Shown here piece by piece: positions 54,550 to 64,000 of a stretch of 64,000 bases of DNA. This DNA comes from Pseudoalteromonas sp. Scap06. Its GTDB lineage: Bacteria; Pseudomonadota; Gammaproteobacteria; Enterobacterales; Alteromonadaceae. Each line of letters opens with the position of its first letter. The stretch's first letter is position 1. The stretch covers positions 1,728,501-1,792,500 of the forward strand of contig NZ_CP041330.1 of NCBI RefSeq assembly GCF_013394165.1. Direction: 5' to 3'. Position numbers and translations under genes: made by a program. The notes under the pieces are model-generated. The model worked only from the letters and a program-made list of their open reading frames with translations. It was not told where the DNA came from and did no database searches.

Positions 54550-56187
54550 TTAGCTAATTACTGAATCAACCAGTTTTTTAGCTTCTTTTTCTAATAAGGC
54601 TAAATGCTCTTCGCCTTTAAATGATTCTAGATATATTTTATATATATCTTCAGTACCTGACGGACGCGCTGCAAACCAGCCACTTTCAGTTACTACTTTT
54701 AATCCACCAATTGCTGCATTATTACCTGGCGCATGAGTAAGCTTTTGCATAATTGGCTCACCGGCTAAGGTATCGGCTTTAACATCGTCAGCACTGAGCG
54801 CTTTTAAACGTGATTTTTGCTCAGGCGTCGCTGGCGCATCTAAACGTTTATAAATTGGTGCACCAAATTCTTGCTCTAGTTCTTTATATAACGTAGACGG
54901 TGTTTTACCTGTAACTGCAAGAATTTCAGCAGCAAGTAGCCCCATGATAAAGCCATCTTTGTCTGTACACCATACGGTGCCATCAAAACGTAAGAAGGCT
55001 GCCCCAGCGCTTTCTTCACCACCAAAAGCCAACTTGCCTTTATTTAACCCCTCAACAAACCATTTAAAACCAACAGGTACTTCTTTTACTTTACGCTTAT
55101 TACGCTCAGTGACTTTATCAATCATTGAGCTAGAAACGAGGGTTTTACCAATTTCAACGCTGGCATCCCAGTCACGATGCGTTAGTAAGTAATCAATGGC
55201 TACTGCTAAAAAGTGATTTGGATTCATTAATCCATCAGGTGTTACTATGCCATGACGGTCATAATCTGGGTCATTGCCTATCGATAGATCAAAATCATCT
55301 TTAAGGGCAATTAAATTCGCCATTGAATAAGGTGATGAGCAATCCATACGAATTTTGCCATCTTTATCAAGTGGCATAAATGCAAAACGCGGATCAACAC
55401 TGTCATTTACAACGGTTAAATCTAGATTGTATTTTTTCGCAATCACTGGCCAAAAGTTGATGCCTGAACCACCTAATGGATCAATACCTACTTTAATACC
55501 AGCATCACTAATCGCTTTTAAGTTAACAATGTTTTCAAGATCATTAATGTACGGTGTCATTAAATCTTCATAGCGGATAAAACCAGAACGCGACGCTTTA
55601 GCAAATGGAAACAGTTCTACTTCAACTAAGTCTTCCATTAAAAGCTGATTGGCTCTATCTTCAATCCATTTTGTTACATCTGTATCTGCAGGGCCGCCAT
55701 TAGGTGGGTTATATTTGAACCCGCCATCTTCAGGAGGATTATGAGACGGAGTAACAACAATACCATCGGCTAATTCATTTGGGTGATTTTTATTATAACT
55801 AACAATAGCGTGGCTAATTACCGGCGTTGGTGTGAAGTCGCCATTTTCTTGGGTGATCACTTGCACTTCGTTAGCAACCAGCACTTCTATCGCTGAGTTA
55901 AAGGCGGCTTCGCTTAATGCGTGGGTGTCTTTACCCAAAAATAATGGGCCAAATATATCGTTTTGCTTTCTGTAATCACAAATAGCTTGGGTGATTGATA
56001 ATATGTGGGATTCATTAAATTTCACATCATATGCACAACCACGATGCCCTGAGGTGCCAAAGGCAACACAATGCTCAGGGTTTTGCTCTAGATCAGGCTC
56101 ATTTAAATAATACGCAGACACTAACTTTGGTACATTCACTAAAACCGATTGTGGTGCAGTTTTCCCTGCGCCGGAATGAATTGCCAT
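54550..56187 (-). CDS. pgm: Phosphoglucomutase (alpha-D-glucose phosphate-specific)
   Basis: 545 residues. Interconverts glucose 1- and 6-phosphate. [16 protein letters not shown] near the N-terminus, the phosphoserine loop [22 protein letters not shown], metal-binding [12 protein letters not shown], sugar-binding [11 protein letters not shown] and the phosphate-binding [13 protein letters not shown]. Directly downstream of seqA with 9 bp between them, as in E. coli. Confidence 0.97.
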   Translation of the reverse strand: MAIHSGAGKTAPQSVLVNVPKLVSAYYLNEPDLEQNPEHCVAFGTSGHRGCAYDVKFNESHILSITQAICDYRKQNDIFGPLFLGKDTHALSEAAFNSAIEVLVANEVQVITQENGDFTPTPVISHAIVSYNKNHPNELADGIVVTPSHNPPEDGGFKYNPPNGGPADTDVTKWIEDRANQLLMEDLVEVELFPFAKASRSGFIRYEDLMTPYINDLENIVNLKAISDAGIKVGIDPLGGSGINFWPVIAKKYNLDLTVVNDSVDPRFAFMPLDKDGKIRMDCSSPYSMANLIALKDDFDLSIGNDPDYDRHGIVTPDGLMNPNHFLAVAIDYLLTHRDWDASVEIGKTLVSSSMIDKVTERNKRKVKEVPVGFKWFVEGLNKGKLAFGGEESAGAAFLRFDGTVWCTDKDGFIMGLLAAEILAVTGKTPSTLYKELEQEFGAPIYKRLDAPATPEQKSRLKALSADDVKADTLAGEPIMQKLTHAPGNNAAIGGLKVVTESGWFAARPSGTEDIYKIYLESFKGEEHLALLEKEAKKLVDSVIS

Positions 56188-56196
56188 GGTATTTCC

Positions 56197-56781
56197 TTAA
56201 AGATAATCACGAATTTTTTCAGCTTGCTCATTGCTATAGCCCAAGCTAAGTGCAACTTCATGCAGCATCATTTTTTTACGTGTAGTATTTGAATTAGTCA
56301 TCACCCAATATTCACTATCGGTGATGTTTTTAGGGTTCATACTACTACCGCTATTCACTAAGTCTTCTTTACTGGTCGCAAAATAAACACGATCGCGGCC
56401 TTTGATATCAAGCACTGCTGAAAAGTCAGTTTTGTGCGTTCGGTAAAATGCACTTAATATAAATAAGAAACGACCAACAACACCTTTTTGCATTGCCAGC
56501 TCTTCTTTATTTAAAATATTAAATACGTTCGCATTCTTTTTATTTACCGGCGGTTTCGCCACAGAGGCTGGCTGTTCAACGGCAGCAACTTGTTGTTCTT
56601 CAGATGGATTAGACACACTAACAGTTTCATTTTTATGATCAGTGTCTGATTTTGTAGTGTGAATTTTTTCGCCGCTGAGATTTAATAAACGACGTAAAAT
56701 AGTCGATGCACTTTCACCAATACTCTGGGTATTGCTAGCAATGTACTGATATAACTCGTCGTCTATGTCGATTTGTTTCAT
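56197..56781 (-). CDS. seqA: Negative modulator of replication initiation SeqA
   Basis: 194 residues. Binds hemimethylated GATC at oriC and behind forks. N-terminal oligomerisation domain MKQIDIDDELYQYIASNTQSI, ASTILRRLLNL, a low-complexity linker (about 55-90, longer than in E. coli), and the C-terminal DNA-binding domain VVGRFLFILSAFYRTHKTDFSAVLDIKGRDRVYFATS, NPKNITDSEYWVMTNSNTTRKK. I chose ATG 56781, preceded by AGGAAG, dropping 8 upstream residues. Its presence implies Dam methylation in this organism. Confidence 0.96.
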   Translation of the reverse strand: MKQIDIDDELYQYIASNTQSIGESASTILRRLLNLSGEKIHTTKSDTDHKNETVSVSNPSEEQQVAAVEQPASVAKPPVNKKNANVFNILNKEELAMQKGVVGRFLFILSAFYRTHKTDFSAVLDIKGRDRVYFATSKEDLVNSGSSMNPKNITDSEYWVMTNSNTTRKKMMLHEVALSLGYSNEQAEKIRDYL

Positions 56782-57002
56782 GTTCTTCCTGTCATTACGG
56801 GTCACATTTTTCTTTCGATATGATTATACCCAATCCAGTTAGAAATGCGAGTTACAACCCACGCTACCCTAAACATATAATTAATAATGACCAAATAATC
56901 AGAGAGCTAGGTATTTTGCATCCAGCGTTTAAATAATATCTGTATTTTTTGCTTTTTTAGTTAATGCTCGGCAAACTATGCGCAAAATTATGGGAGACGT
57001 TT

Positions 57003-57770
57003 ATGCAATTAAATTACAAACAAATTGGTCAAGGTCCTGATGTTGTTTTGATCCATGGACTGTTTGGCTCATTAGAAAACCTTAATGTGATTGCAAAACC
57101 ATTAAGTGAACACTTTTGCGTAACCAATGTCGATTTACGTAACCACGGCCTTTCCCCACACAGTGGTGAAATGGATTACCTAGCCATGGCCAATGACATT
57201 GTGGAATTAATGGCGAAATTGAAAATACAAAAAGCCCACCTTGTAGGGCATTCCATGGGCGGTAAAGTGGCTATGCAAGTTGCATTAACCCATAGCGAAT
57301 TGGTCGATAAATTAGTGGTACTTGATATCGCCCCAGTTAGCTACCCGGCTCGTCATACCCAAATCATTGAGGCATTAAATGCAGTAAAAAATGCCGATAT
57401 TGGTGATAGAAAGCAAGCTGATTTAGTAATGCAACCGTATATAGAAGAGTTAGGTGTACGTCAATTTTTACTAAAGAGTTTATATAAAAATGATGCAGGG
57501 AAATTTGTTTGGCGATTCAATTTATCAGTACTTGATAATAAATATTCAACAATTACCGACAACATTAATGCAAATAATTCTTGTTTATGCGAAACTCTGT
57601 TTATTAAAGGTAATGACTCTGACTACATATTAGCTGAGCATCGTGAAGCAATTAATGCGCTGTTTAAAAATGTAAGTGCAAAAATCATTCATGGTGCGGG
57701 TCATTGGTTGCACGCCCAAAAACCACAGGCTGTAAACAAAGCAATCAATGATTTTTTAATGGCAATTTAA
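57003..57770 (+). CDS. ybfF: Alpha/beta-hydrolase esterase YbfF
   Basis: 255 residues from ATG 57003, preceded by GGGAGA. Oxyanion region HGLFGSLENL, nucleophile elbow VGHSMGGKVA (serine), and HGAGHWLHAQKP (histidine). Short-chain acyl-ester or acyl-CoA hydrolase of broad specificity by homology. Divergent from seqA-pgm, with conserved E. coli-like order into ybfE-fldA-fur. Confidence 0.92.
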   Translation: MQLNYKQIGQGPDVVLIHGLFGSLENLNVIAKPLSEHFCVTNVDLRNHGLSPHSGEMDYLAMANDIVELMAKLKIQKAHLVGHSMGGKVAMQVALTHSELVDKLVVLDIAPVSYPARHTQIIEALNAVKNADIGDRKQADLVMQPYIEELGVRQFLLKSLYKNDAGKFVWRFNLSVLDNKYSTITDNINANNSCLCETLFIKGNDSDYILAEHREAINALFKNVSAKIIHGAGHWLHAQKPQAVNKAINDFLMAI

Positions 57771-57865
57771 AGTTATTTTTGTGGCGTGTTTTTGATTTAT
57801 CACACTAAATAATTAAAGATTTATGTGCTATAGTACGCGCCGTTTAATTTAAAGGTTATACGTCG

Positions 57866-58087
57866 ATGGTCAGTCAGTTTATTAACGAATTTGATACCTT
57901 AGGGTTGTATTTTGGCTTAGCAGGTATTTTTATTTTTATCGGCTTGGCAATTAAAGATGTACTGAAAAGCGGCAATGTGCCTAAATTTGGTCGTTATATT
58001 GTGTGGCTGGTACTTTTTTTAGGTTGCTCTGGCTTTATTGCCAAAGGACTTATTCAGGTATTTTGGCAAGGTGCGGGTGTAGGTTAA
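57866..58087 (+). CDS. DUF2788 small membrane protein
   Basis: 73 residues with two membrane helices (LYFGLAGIFIFIGLAIKDVL; RYIVWLVLFLGCSGFIAKGL). Matches DUF2788 as I recall. Function unknown. It lies 2 bp upstream of ybfE and is likely co-transcribed with it. Confidence 0.85.
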   Translation: MVSQFINEFDTLGLYFGLAGIFIFIGLAIKDVLKSGNVPKFGRYIVWLVLFLGCSGFIAKGLIQVFWQGAGVG

Positions 58088-58089
58088 GC

Positions 58090-58368
58090 ATGGCCAAGTC
58101 AGAAACAGATAGAACAACGCTTGATTTATTTGAATACGAGAAACGTCCAGGTAGACCGAAAACCAATCCCCTTCCACGGGATATGCAGTTAAAGGTCAAT
58201 AAACGTAATCAAATAAAAAGAGATAAAGCACGTGGTTTAAAGCGTGTTGAATTTAAAGTTTCGTCACAGTTGTATCAGGCTTTGAGTGATATGGCAGATG
58301 CACAAAATATTAGCCGTAGTGCGTTGATCGAAACAATTTTACAAGAAAGATTGGCTATTGATAGATAA
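58090..58368 (+). CDS. ybfE: LexA-regulated-type protein YbfE
   Basis: 92 residues. KSETDRTTLDLFEYEKRPGRPKTNPLPRDMQLKVNKRNQ is distinctive of YbfE, with a C-terminal ribbon-helix-helix-like end (VEFKVSSQLYQALSDMADAQNISRSALIETIL). A DNA-binding role is plausible. I saw no clear LexA box in front of this gene or of the DUF2788 gene, so SOS control is not supported here. Confidence 0.9.
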   Translation: MAKSETDRTTLDLFEYEKRPGRPKTNPLPRDMQLKVNKRNQIKRDKARGLKRVEFKVSSQLYQALSDMADAQNISRSALIETILQERLAIDR

Positions 58369-58381
58369 AAGGTTTAAATCC

Positions 58382-58909
58382 ATGGCAAGTGTAGGCATTT
58401 TTTTCGGAAGTGACACAGGTAACACAGAACACGTAGCAAAAATGATCCAAAAAGAATTGGGTAAAAAGCTCGTTGCTGTGCATGACATTGCAAAAAGCTC
58501 TAAAGAAGAGATTGCTGAATTTGATCTGATCTTATTCGGTATTCCAACTTGGTACTATGGCGAAGCGCAGTGTGATTGGGATGACTTTTTTCCTGAGCTT
58601 GAAGAAGTAAGCTTTGAAGGCAAGCTAGTGGCTATTTTTGGCTGTGGCGATCAAGAAGACTATGCAGAATACTTCTTAGATGCAATGGGTATGATCAACG
58701 ATATCGTAACAGAGCGTGGAGCTATTGTTGTTGGACATTGGCCAACAGACAGCTATGATTTTGAAGCATCAAAAGGCATGGCTGATGACAAGCATTTTGT
58801 AGGCTTAGGTATTGATGAAGACCGTCAGCCTGAACTAACCGAGCAACGCGTTAAACAATGGTGTGCTCAAGTATATGATGAAATGTGCTTAAGTGAGTTA
58901 GCAGATTAA
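58382..58909 (+). CDS. fldA: Flavodoxin I
   Basis: 175 residues. FMN electron carrier. Phosphate loop FFGSDTGNTEHVAKMI, aromatic FMN loops GIPTWYYGEAQCDWDDFFPEL and FGCGDQEDYAEYFLDAMG. Long-chain flavodoxin with the extra loop. AAAGG precedes the ATG at 58382. It follows ybfE by 13 bp and precedes fur as in E. coli. Confidence 0.96.
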   Translation: MASVGIFFGSDTGNTEHVAKMIQKELGKKLVAVHDIAKSSKEEIAEFDLILFGIPTWYYGEAQCDWDDFFPELEEVSFEGKLVAIFGCGDQEDYAEYFLDAMGMINDIVTERGAIVVGHWPTDSYDFEASKGMADDKHFVGLGIDEDRQPELTEQRVKQWCAQVYDEMCLSELAD

Positions 58910-58922
58910 TCCCCCCTTATTA

Positions 58923-58962
58923 TGCTAACTGTTTAAAATATTATCAAACAGTTAGCATTTTC
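58923..58962 (+). terminator. Intrinsic terminator between fldA and fur
   Basis: TGCTAACTGTTT and AAACAGTTAGCA perfect 12-bp stem with an 11-nt loop, then TTTT. It means that fur is mainly transcribed from its own promoter. Confidence 0.88.
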
Positions 58963-58972
58963 CGCGTTAATA

Positions 58973-58986
58973 TTGATATAGATCAA
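58973..58986. promoter_or_regulatory. FNR-type box upstream of fur
   Basis: TTGATATAGATCAA is an exact match to TTGAT-N4-ATCAA. It lies 104 bp upstream of the fur start codon, just after the fldA terminator, which suggests oxygen-responsive control of fur by an FNR/EtrA homologue. No regulator gene is in the window. Confidence 0.65.
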
Positions 58987-59090
58987 TTGTTCTTTGCACT
59001 TCCTGCTAAGGCACGTTATCCTAACTATTATTGTGACGAGTACATCTTGCAAGATGTCTAGTATAACTAAATAAAATTGAGACAGATTTA

Positions 59091-59534
59091 ATGACTGATC
59101 ATAACTTGGAACTTAAAAAAGCCGGGCTAAAGGTAACTTTACCGCGTATTAAAATTTTAGAGATTCTTCAATCTCCAGATAACCAACACATAAGCGCTGA
59201 AGATGTTTACAAGGTTTTATTAGATCTAGGCGAAGAAATTGGTCTTGCGACTGTTTACCGTGTTTTAAACCAATTTGATGATGCAGGTATTGTTAGCCGT
59301 CATCATTTTGAAGGTGGCAAGTCTGTATTTGAACTTTCGGGCAGTACTCACCATGACCACTTAGTGTGTTTAAAGTGTGGCAAGGTTGTTGAGTTTGAAG
59401 ATGACTTGATTGAACGTCGTCAACTTGAGATTGCTGAAGAAAACGGTATTAAGCTAACTAACCACTCTCTTTACCTATACGGTGAGTGTGAAGATAAAGA
59501 TGCATGTAAGGCGTTTGCACAAAACAACAGTTAA
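59091..59534 (+). CDS. fur: Ferric uptake regulator Fur
   Basis: 147 residues. Iron-responsive repressor. N-terminal winged helix (LKVTLPRIKILEILQ, EEIGLATVYRVLNQFDDAGIV), metal ligands in HHDHLVCLKCGKVVEF (HHxH and CxxC) and a second CEDKDAC cysteine pair. It is expected to act on the two Fur boxes at 27070 and 48061 among others. Confidence 0.97.
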   Translation: MTDHNLELKKAGLKVTLPRIKILEILQSPDNQHISAEDVYKVLLDLGEEIGLATVYRVLNQFDDAGIVSRHHFEGGKSVFELSGSTHHDHLVCLKCGKVVEFEDDLIERRQLEIAEENGIKLTNHSLYLYGECEDKDACKAFAQNNS

Positions 59535-59550
59535 TTTTTATGCAATTAAT

Positions 59551-59579
59551 AAAAAAACCTGCTAAAAGCAGGTTTTTTT
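59551..59579 (+). terminator. Intrinsic terminator after fur
   Basis: AAACCTGCT-AAA-AGCAGGTTT hairpin with flanking A and T runs. Also suitable for the convergent glnS. Confidence 0.92.
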
Positions 59580-59599
59580 GTGTCTAAAATAGAACAGAA

Positions 59600-61264
59600 T
59601 TACTTCTGATCTATTTTAGCCCACGAGTCGCGAAGACCCACAGTTTGGTTAAATACCACATTCTCTGATTTAGTATCACGTGAGAAATAACCAGTACGCT
59701 CAAACTGAAAACCTTGCGCAGGCTGTGAATTTGCCAGTGAAGGTTCTAGTTTTGCATTATTAATAACAACTAACGACTCTGGGTTTAATGTGCTTTCAAA
59801 ATCTTCTGATGCTGCAGGGTTAGGCACACTAAACAGACGGTCATATAAACGCACTTCTGCTGTTACCGACTCTGGTGCAGATACCCAATGGATCACCCCT
59901 TTTACTTTACGCCCATCGCTTGGGTTTTTACCCAATGTTTCAGGATCGTAAGTACAGTAAATAGTGGTAATTTCACCGTTATCGTCTTTTTCAACACGCT
60001 CGGCTTTAATTACATAAGCGCCACGTAAACGTACTTCTTTATCAAGTACTAAACGTTTAAATTTATTGTTTGCTTCTTCGCGGAAATCTTCACGTTCAAT
60101 AAAAATTTCACGGGTAAAAGGCACATCACGACGACCCATTTCTTCTTTATTTGGGTGATTAGCAACTGACAATGTTTCAACAGTGTCGGCTTGATAATTC
60201 TCAATCACGATTTTAACCGGATCAAGTACAGCCATCGCACGCGGTGCATTTTCGTTTAAATCATCACGGATACACGCTTCAAGCATACCCATTTCAACCA
60301 TATTTTCTTGTTTAGTAATACCAATACGTAAACAAAACTCACGAATTGAAGCCGGTGTATAACCTCGACGACGAAGACCCGCAATCGTTGGCATACGCGG
60401 GTCATCCCACCCTTCTACCTTGTTATTTACCACTAAGTCATTAAGCTTACGCTTTGACATAATTGTGTATTCAAGGTTTAACCGTGAAAATTCAATTTGC
60501 TGTGGATGGCATTCAAGGCTGATATTATCAAGAACCCAGTCGTAAAGACGACGGTTATCTTGGAATTCTAAGGTACATAATGAATGTGTTATACCTTCTA
60601 GCGCATCAGAAATACAATGCGTGAAGTCGTACATTGGGTAAATGCACCACTTATCCGCAGTTTGGTGATGATGTGCAAAACGAACACGGTAAATAATTGG
60701 ATCGCGTAGCACCATAAATGAGCTTGCCATATCAATTTTTGCGCGCAGTACACATTCGCCCTCTTTGAATTCACCATTGCGCATCTTTTCAAATAATGCG
60801 AGGTTTTCTTCAACCGAAGTATCGCGATAAGGGCTATTCTTACCTGGCTCTTTTAATGTGCCACGGTATTCACGCGCTTGATCGGCAGTTAAAAAACACA
60901 CATACGCTAAACCTTTTTCAATTAACTCAACTGCATAGCCGTAAAGCACATCAAAATAGTTTGACGAATATTTAATCTCACCATCCCAATTAAACCCTAA
61001 CCACTGTACGTCTTCTTTAATTGAATTAACGTAGTTAATATCTTCTTTTTCTGGGTTTGTATCGTCAAAACGAAGGTTACATAAACCGTTATAGTCTTTG
61101 GCGATACCAAAATTTAGGCAAATTGATTTTGCATGGCCAATATGTAAAAAGCCATTTGGTTCTGGTGGAAAACGGGTATGCGTTGTGGCATATTTTCCAC
61201 TTGCTAAATCTTCATCAATTCGGGTTCTAATAAAGTTACTTGGGCGATTCTCGATTTCCGCCAT
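59600..61264 (-). CDS. glnS: Glutaminyl-tRNA synthetase
   Basis: 554 residues. Class I synthetase with HIGH motif as [17 protein letters not shown] and KMSKS motif as [10 protein letters not shown]-terminal anticodon-binding beta-barrels from about residue 335. Organisms with GlnRS charge tRNA-Gln directly; adjacency to fur-fldA mirrors E. coli. Confidence 0.97.
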   Translation of the reverse strand: MAEIENRPSNFIRTRIDEDLASGKYATTHTRFPPEPNGFLHIGHAKSICLNFGIAKDYNGLCNLRFDDTNPEKEDINYVNSIKEDVQWLGFNWDGEIKYSSNYFDVLYGYAVELIEKGLAYVCFLTADQAREYRGTLKEPGKNSPYRDTSVEENLALFEKMRNGEFKEGECVLRAKIDMASSFMVLRDPIIYRVRFAHHHQTADKWCIYPMYDFTHCISDALEGITHSLCTLEFQDNRRLYDWVLDNISLECHPQQIEFSRLNLEYTIMSKRKLNDLVVNNKVEGWDDPRMPTIAGLRRRGYTPASIREFCLRIGITKQENMVEMGMLEACIRDDLNENAPRAMAVLDPVKIVIENYQADTVETLSVANHPNKEEMGRRDVPFTREIFIEREDFREEANNKFKRLVLDKEVRLRGAYVIKAERVEKDDNGEITTIYCTYDPETLGKNPSDGRKVKGVIHWVSAPESVTAEVRLYDRLFSVPNPAASEDFESTLNPESLVVINNAKLEPSLANSQPAQGFQFERTGYFSRDTKSENVVFNQTVGLRDSWAKIDQK

Positions 61265-61480
61265 AGGAGTATAAACCTCTGTATATTGCGTGATAACAAA
61301 ACTAATGCATTATTACAAAAACCAAGCGTAACATACAGTAATAGATACGGGTTTATGCTGGTAATTAACAAAGTTTGTTTAATAAGGGATAGTTTATGAA
61401 CAAAATTTGTTTTAGCGCAATATTTAAGTCATCAAAGCATTCTATAGTATAAAAATAAACCCAACTTACAGGAACGAAAG

Positions 61481-62551
61481 ATGGCTTCATTAAATCAACA
61501 CCGTGTTTATATCCCAAGCAATGCTAGAGCAAACCATTATTTATTAGCTGAAATCACGCCAAACGATGAGTTTTATAAGAGCTTTAGTAATATTAATGCG
61601 TGTTATCAGCGTATTGCTCGCCAACTATTTGCCGCTTGTGATGAATATGAACTTCACAATGTGCATTTACTCGCCAATGATAAACTGCCGGTCGTGCGAT
61701 TTCATGATGAGTCTTATCAACTTGAAACCGATAAGCAAATGTTGTTTTTCTATAACCCTCGTTACCATGAAGCACATAAACTTCATTACACCGAAGATCA
61801 GCAAAGCAAAAAGATTCGCTTACTGTTTTTAGCCACTGGGGATGATATTCGAGCTCACTCCGCCCAATTTCATAATAATGTACAAAAAGTTTTAGATCTT
61901 CTACAACAGCAATTATTTGTAGAGCAACCGAGCTTTAAATTGCGTGATCATCAGCATTTGACCTATGACTTATTCGCTAAAGAAAAAGGCAATAAAGAAA
62001 GTTACGGTTATAAATTAAGAAGTTTATATCCTCGTTATCAATCAAGACAATGCGAGATACCAAGCACACACGCAGAGATGACCTATGTCACCTTCTCGGT
62101 ACCGGTAACACGTAATATTAAAACGCAGTTTCAGAGCGAGGTTAACAGCCAAACTTATCAGCCGTTCTACTCTCACTTTTCAAAACTATTTACCCAATTA
62201 TGTGAAGACAATAAACTCACCCATGCTGCAATGGTTGCCAATGGCGCAATGCCAATAATTCGCAACAGCCAAGTTGATAGAAATGAAGGAAATGAAGAGC
62301 TACAAAAAATTAGTTTTGATATAGAAGGTTCAGCACCACAAATAAAAGTATTCTTTGAAGCCGATAAATTAGTCGAAACACTGAATTTTGTCATTGTGGC
62401 AGCTGAGCATAATAAACATGAAATTGGCTATGGTCGCTTTATGAACCAAGTAGAAAAAACTATTCATGGATTATGCGATGAGTTAGCAATTAATAAGCAA
62501 CGCCAAGACTTATCAGTACGCTTTTTTCAGCATATAAGTTACCCATATTAA
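61481..62551 (+). CDS. Protein of unknown function with internal duplication (possibly DUF3083)
   Basis: 356 residues, soluble, no signal peptide. The two halves resemble each other: FYKSFSNINACYQRIARQLF, then YELHNVHLLANDKLPVVR near residues 55-72, against FYSHFSKLFTQLCEDNKLTH then AAMVANGAMPIIRN near 228-265, each followed by a beta-rich KKIRLLFLATGDDI or APQIKVFFEADKLV block and a long helix. I think it is the Alteromonadales family DUF3083, from memory. Function unknown. It is monocistronic with CAGGA upstream. Confidence 0.75.
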   Translation: MASLNQHRVYIPSNARANHYLLAEITPNDEFYKSFSNINACYQRIARQLFAACDEYELHNVHLLANDKLPVVRFHDESYQLETDKQMLFFYNPRYHEAHKLHYTEDQQSKKIRLLFLATGDDIRAHSAQFHNNVQKVLDLLQQQLFVEQPSFKLRDHQHLTYDLFAKEKGNKESYGYKLRSLYPRYQSRQCEIPSTHAEMTYVTFSVPVTRNIKTQFQSEVNSQTYQPFYSHFSKLFTQLCEDNKLTHAAMVANGAMPIIRNSQVDRNEGNEELQKISFDIEGSAPQIKVFFEADKLVETLNFVIVAAEHNKHEIGYGRFMNQVEKTIHGLCDELAINKQRQDLSVRFFQHISYPY

Positions 62552-62595
62552 TTAAACTGAACTGTGGTTAATTAGGTATCTGAACTCTAGATAAC

Positions 62596-62624
62596 AAAAA
62601 GGCTCGCAATTGCGAGCCTTTTTT
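62596..62624. terminator. Bidirectional intrinsic terminator
   Basis: AAGGCTCGCA and TGCGAGCCTT stem with A and T runs, between the convergent gene at 61481 and sucD. Confidence 0.92.
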
Positions 62625-62640
62625 AAAGAATAAACGCTGA

Positions 62641-63513
62641 TTACCAGCCTGTTTTTTCTTTAAGTGCTTTACCGATATCAGCAAGTGAACGTACAGTTTT
62701 TACGCCCGCAGCTTCTAATGCAGCAAATTTCTCATCAGCAGTACCTTTACCACCAGCGATGATTGCGCCAGCGTGACCCATACGCTTACCTTCTGGTGCA
62801 GTAACACCAGCAATGTAAGAAACAACAGGTTTAGTAACGTTAGCTTTGATGTACTCTGCAGCTTCTTCTTCTGCAGTACCACCAATTTCACCAATCATTA
62901 CGATTGCTTCAGTTTGTGGATCTTTTTCGAACAATTCTAGAACGTCGATAAAGTTAGTACCTGGAATTGGATCACCACCAATACCAACACAAGAAGACTG
63001 ACCAAAACCAGCATCTGTAGTTTGCTTAACTGCTTCGTACGTTAAAGTACCAGAGCGAGAAACAATACCTACTTTACCAGGCTTGTGGATGTGACCAGGC
63101 ATGATACCAATCTTAGTCTCACCAGGAGTGATAACACCTGGACAGTTTGGACCAATCATACGAGTACCTGTTTGATCTAGTTTAACTTTAACGTCAACCA
63201 TATCAAGTGTAGGAATACCTTCAGTGATACAAACAATCAGCTCGATACCTGCATCGATAGCTTCTAAGATTGCATCTTTACAGAAAGGTGCTGGTACGTA
63301 AATCACAGATGCAGTTGCACCTGTTGCTTCTACAGCGTCACGTACTGTGTTAAATACTGGAAGACCAAGGTGCGTTTGACCGCCTTTACCTGGGCTTACA
63401 CCACCAACCATTTGTGTACCGTACTCAAGCGCTTGCTCTGAGTGGAAAGTACCTTGACCACCAGTGAAACCTTGACAGATAACTTTTGTATCTTTATTGA
63501 TTAATACAGACAT
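62641..63513 (-). CDS. sucD: Succinyl-CoA synthetase alpha subunit
   Basis: 290 residues. TCA-cycle enzyme making succinate and ATP/GTP from succinyl-CoA. CoA-binding [29 protein letters not shown], and the phosphohistidine site in [10 protein letters not shown]. Start overlaps the sucC stop (TAATG), the usual sucCD coupling. Confidence 0.97.
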   Translation of the reverse strand: MSVLINKDTKVICQGFTGGQGTFHSEQALEYGTQMVGGVSPGKGGQTHLGLPVFNTVRDAVEATGATASVIYVPAPFCKDAILEAIDAGIELIVCITEGIPTLDMVDVKVKLDQTGTRMIGPNCPGVITPGETKIGIMPGHIHKPGKVGIVSRSGTLTYEAVKQTTDAGFGQSSCVGIGGDPIPGTNFIDVLELFEKDPQTEAIVMIGEIGGTAEEEAAEYIKANVTKPVVSYIAGVTAPEGKRMGHAGAIIAGGKGTADEKFAALEAAGVKTVRSLADIGKALKEKTGW

Positions 63514-64000
63514 TATTTGCCCTCCGCAGCAGCAACAACTTTTTCAGCCGCGTCTGTTAATGATTCAGCAGCGATGATGTTAAGATCAGACTTAGCAAGT
63601 ACTTCACGGCCTAATTCAGCATTAGTACCTTCTAAACGTACAACTACTGGAACTGTTACACCTACTTCTTTAACTGCGCCAATGATGCCTTCAGCAATCA
63701 TGTCACAACGAACGATTCCGCCGAAGATGTTAACTAAAACAGCTTTAACGTTGTCATCTGAAAGGATGATTTTGAATGCTTCAGAAACACGTTCTTTAGT
63801 CGCGCCGCCACCAACATCTAGGAAGTTAGCTGGCTTGCCACCGTGTAGGTTTACGATGTCCATAGTACCCATTGCTAGGCCTGCACCGTTAACCATACAA
63901 CCTACGTTACCATCTAGGGCTACGTAGTTAAGCTCGAAGCTTGCTGCGTGAGCTTCACGTGCATCTTCTTGAGATGGATCGTGCATTTCACGGATTTTAG
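63513..64000 (-). CDS. sucC: Succinyl-CoA synthetase beta subunit, 3' part
   Basis: The C-terminal 162 or so residues of Suc[57 protein letters not shown] and [16 protein letters not shown] are diagnostic of the ligase domain. The frame is open to the window edge, so the start and the ATP-grasp domain lie outside. The methionine in EMHDPSQED is internal. Confidence 0.97.
   Translation of the reverse strand, partial: KIREMHDPSQEDAREAHAASFELNYVALDGNVGCMVNGAGLAMGTMDIVNLHGGKPANFLDVGGGATKERVSEAFKIILSDDNVKAVLVNIFGGIVRCDMIAEGIIGAVKEVGVTVPVVVRLEGTNAELGREVLAKSDLNIIAAESLTDAAEKVVAAAEGK

Noticed and set aside
63517..63927. 136-residue plus-strand ORF
   Set aside because: Antisense to sucC, which is unmistakable. 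Serine/threonine/proline-rich composition typical of a shadow frame.
63513..64000. Truncated sucC
   Set aside because: The truncation is the window edge; the frame is open to the last base.
1..64000. CRISPR arrays, rRNA and tRNA genes
   Set aside because: No regularly spaced short repeats and no recognisable rRNA or tRNA sequences were seen on reading. The attC sites are the only spaced repeats and are integron sites, not CRISPR.

Overview
This window is chromosomal DNA from a marine gammaproteobacterium, most likely a Pseudoalteromonas. The reasons are low-GC coding sequence, an E. coli-like glnS / fur-fldA-ybfE-ybfF-seqA-pgm block, an Alteromonadales-style branched-chain keto-acid dehydrogenase and ETF set with ACGT-NN-ACGT operators, and many short secreted or membrane proteins. 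No rRNA, tRNA or CRISPR array was seen. The genus call is inference from gene content.

Region 1 (1-11,700) is accessory. A LysR regulator is followed by a full-length proaerolysin homologue (1232-2689) with signal peptide, both disulfide pairs and an RSKR activation site. Then come a thiolase, small membrane proteins, a cold-shock/excalibur fusion, a lipoprotein cyclase-family enzyme and a YtcJ-type amidohydrolase. Between them are a large gene-free block rich in nested inverted repeats (7622-7948) and two copies of a 140-bp repeat.

Region 2 (11,330-18,110) is an integron cassette array without an integrase. Cassette genes lie on the minus strand and are separated by attC sites. They encode a candidate PD-(D/E)xK nuclease, a coiled-coil protein of unknown function, a HEPN-like protein with an RNNFFH motif, and a zinc-ribbon/membrane protein pair. 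An IS3-family element has split one attC, and an IS110/IS1111-like element sits beside the same attC. This region is the best candidate for undescribed, possibly defensive, biology.

Region 3 (18,300-37,350) holds gloA, htpX with a duplicated upstream palindrome, and an FAD oxidoreductase. It continues with the complete biotin set (bioA divergent from bioBFCD), a Fur-box-preceded ferric-iron ABC operon opened by an unrecognised periplasmic protein, a Vat/CatB-type acetyltransferase, asnS, a NagX-like membrane protein and etfBA.

Region 4 (37,350-56,200) holds ETF-ubiquinone oxidoreductase, a thioesterase, an outer-membrane barrel, trmO, proS, a NatAB-type ABC exporter, an M28 peptidase and a putative manganese exporter behind a Fur box. 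It ends with the BCKDH E1alpha/E1beta/E2 operon, astE and pgm. The etf and bkd promoter regions share an ACGT-NN-ACGT palindrome, which suggests one regulator coupling branched-chain amino-acid oxidation to electron transfer.

Region 5 (56,190-64,000) is core genome: seqA, ybfF, a DUF2788 gene, ybfE, fldA, fur (with an upstream FNR-type box), glnS, a duplicated-domain protein of unknown function, sucD and the 3' part of sucC, which runs off the window.
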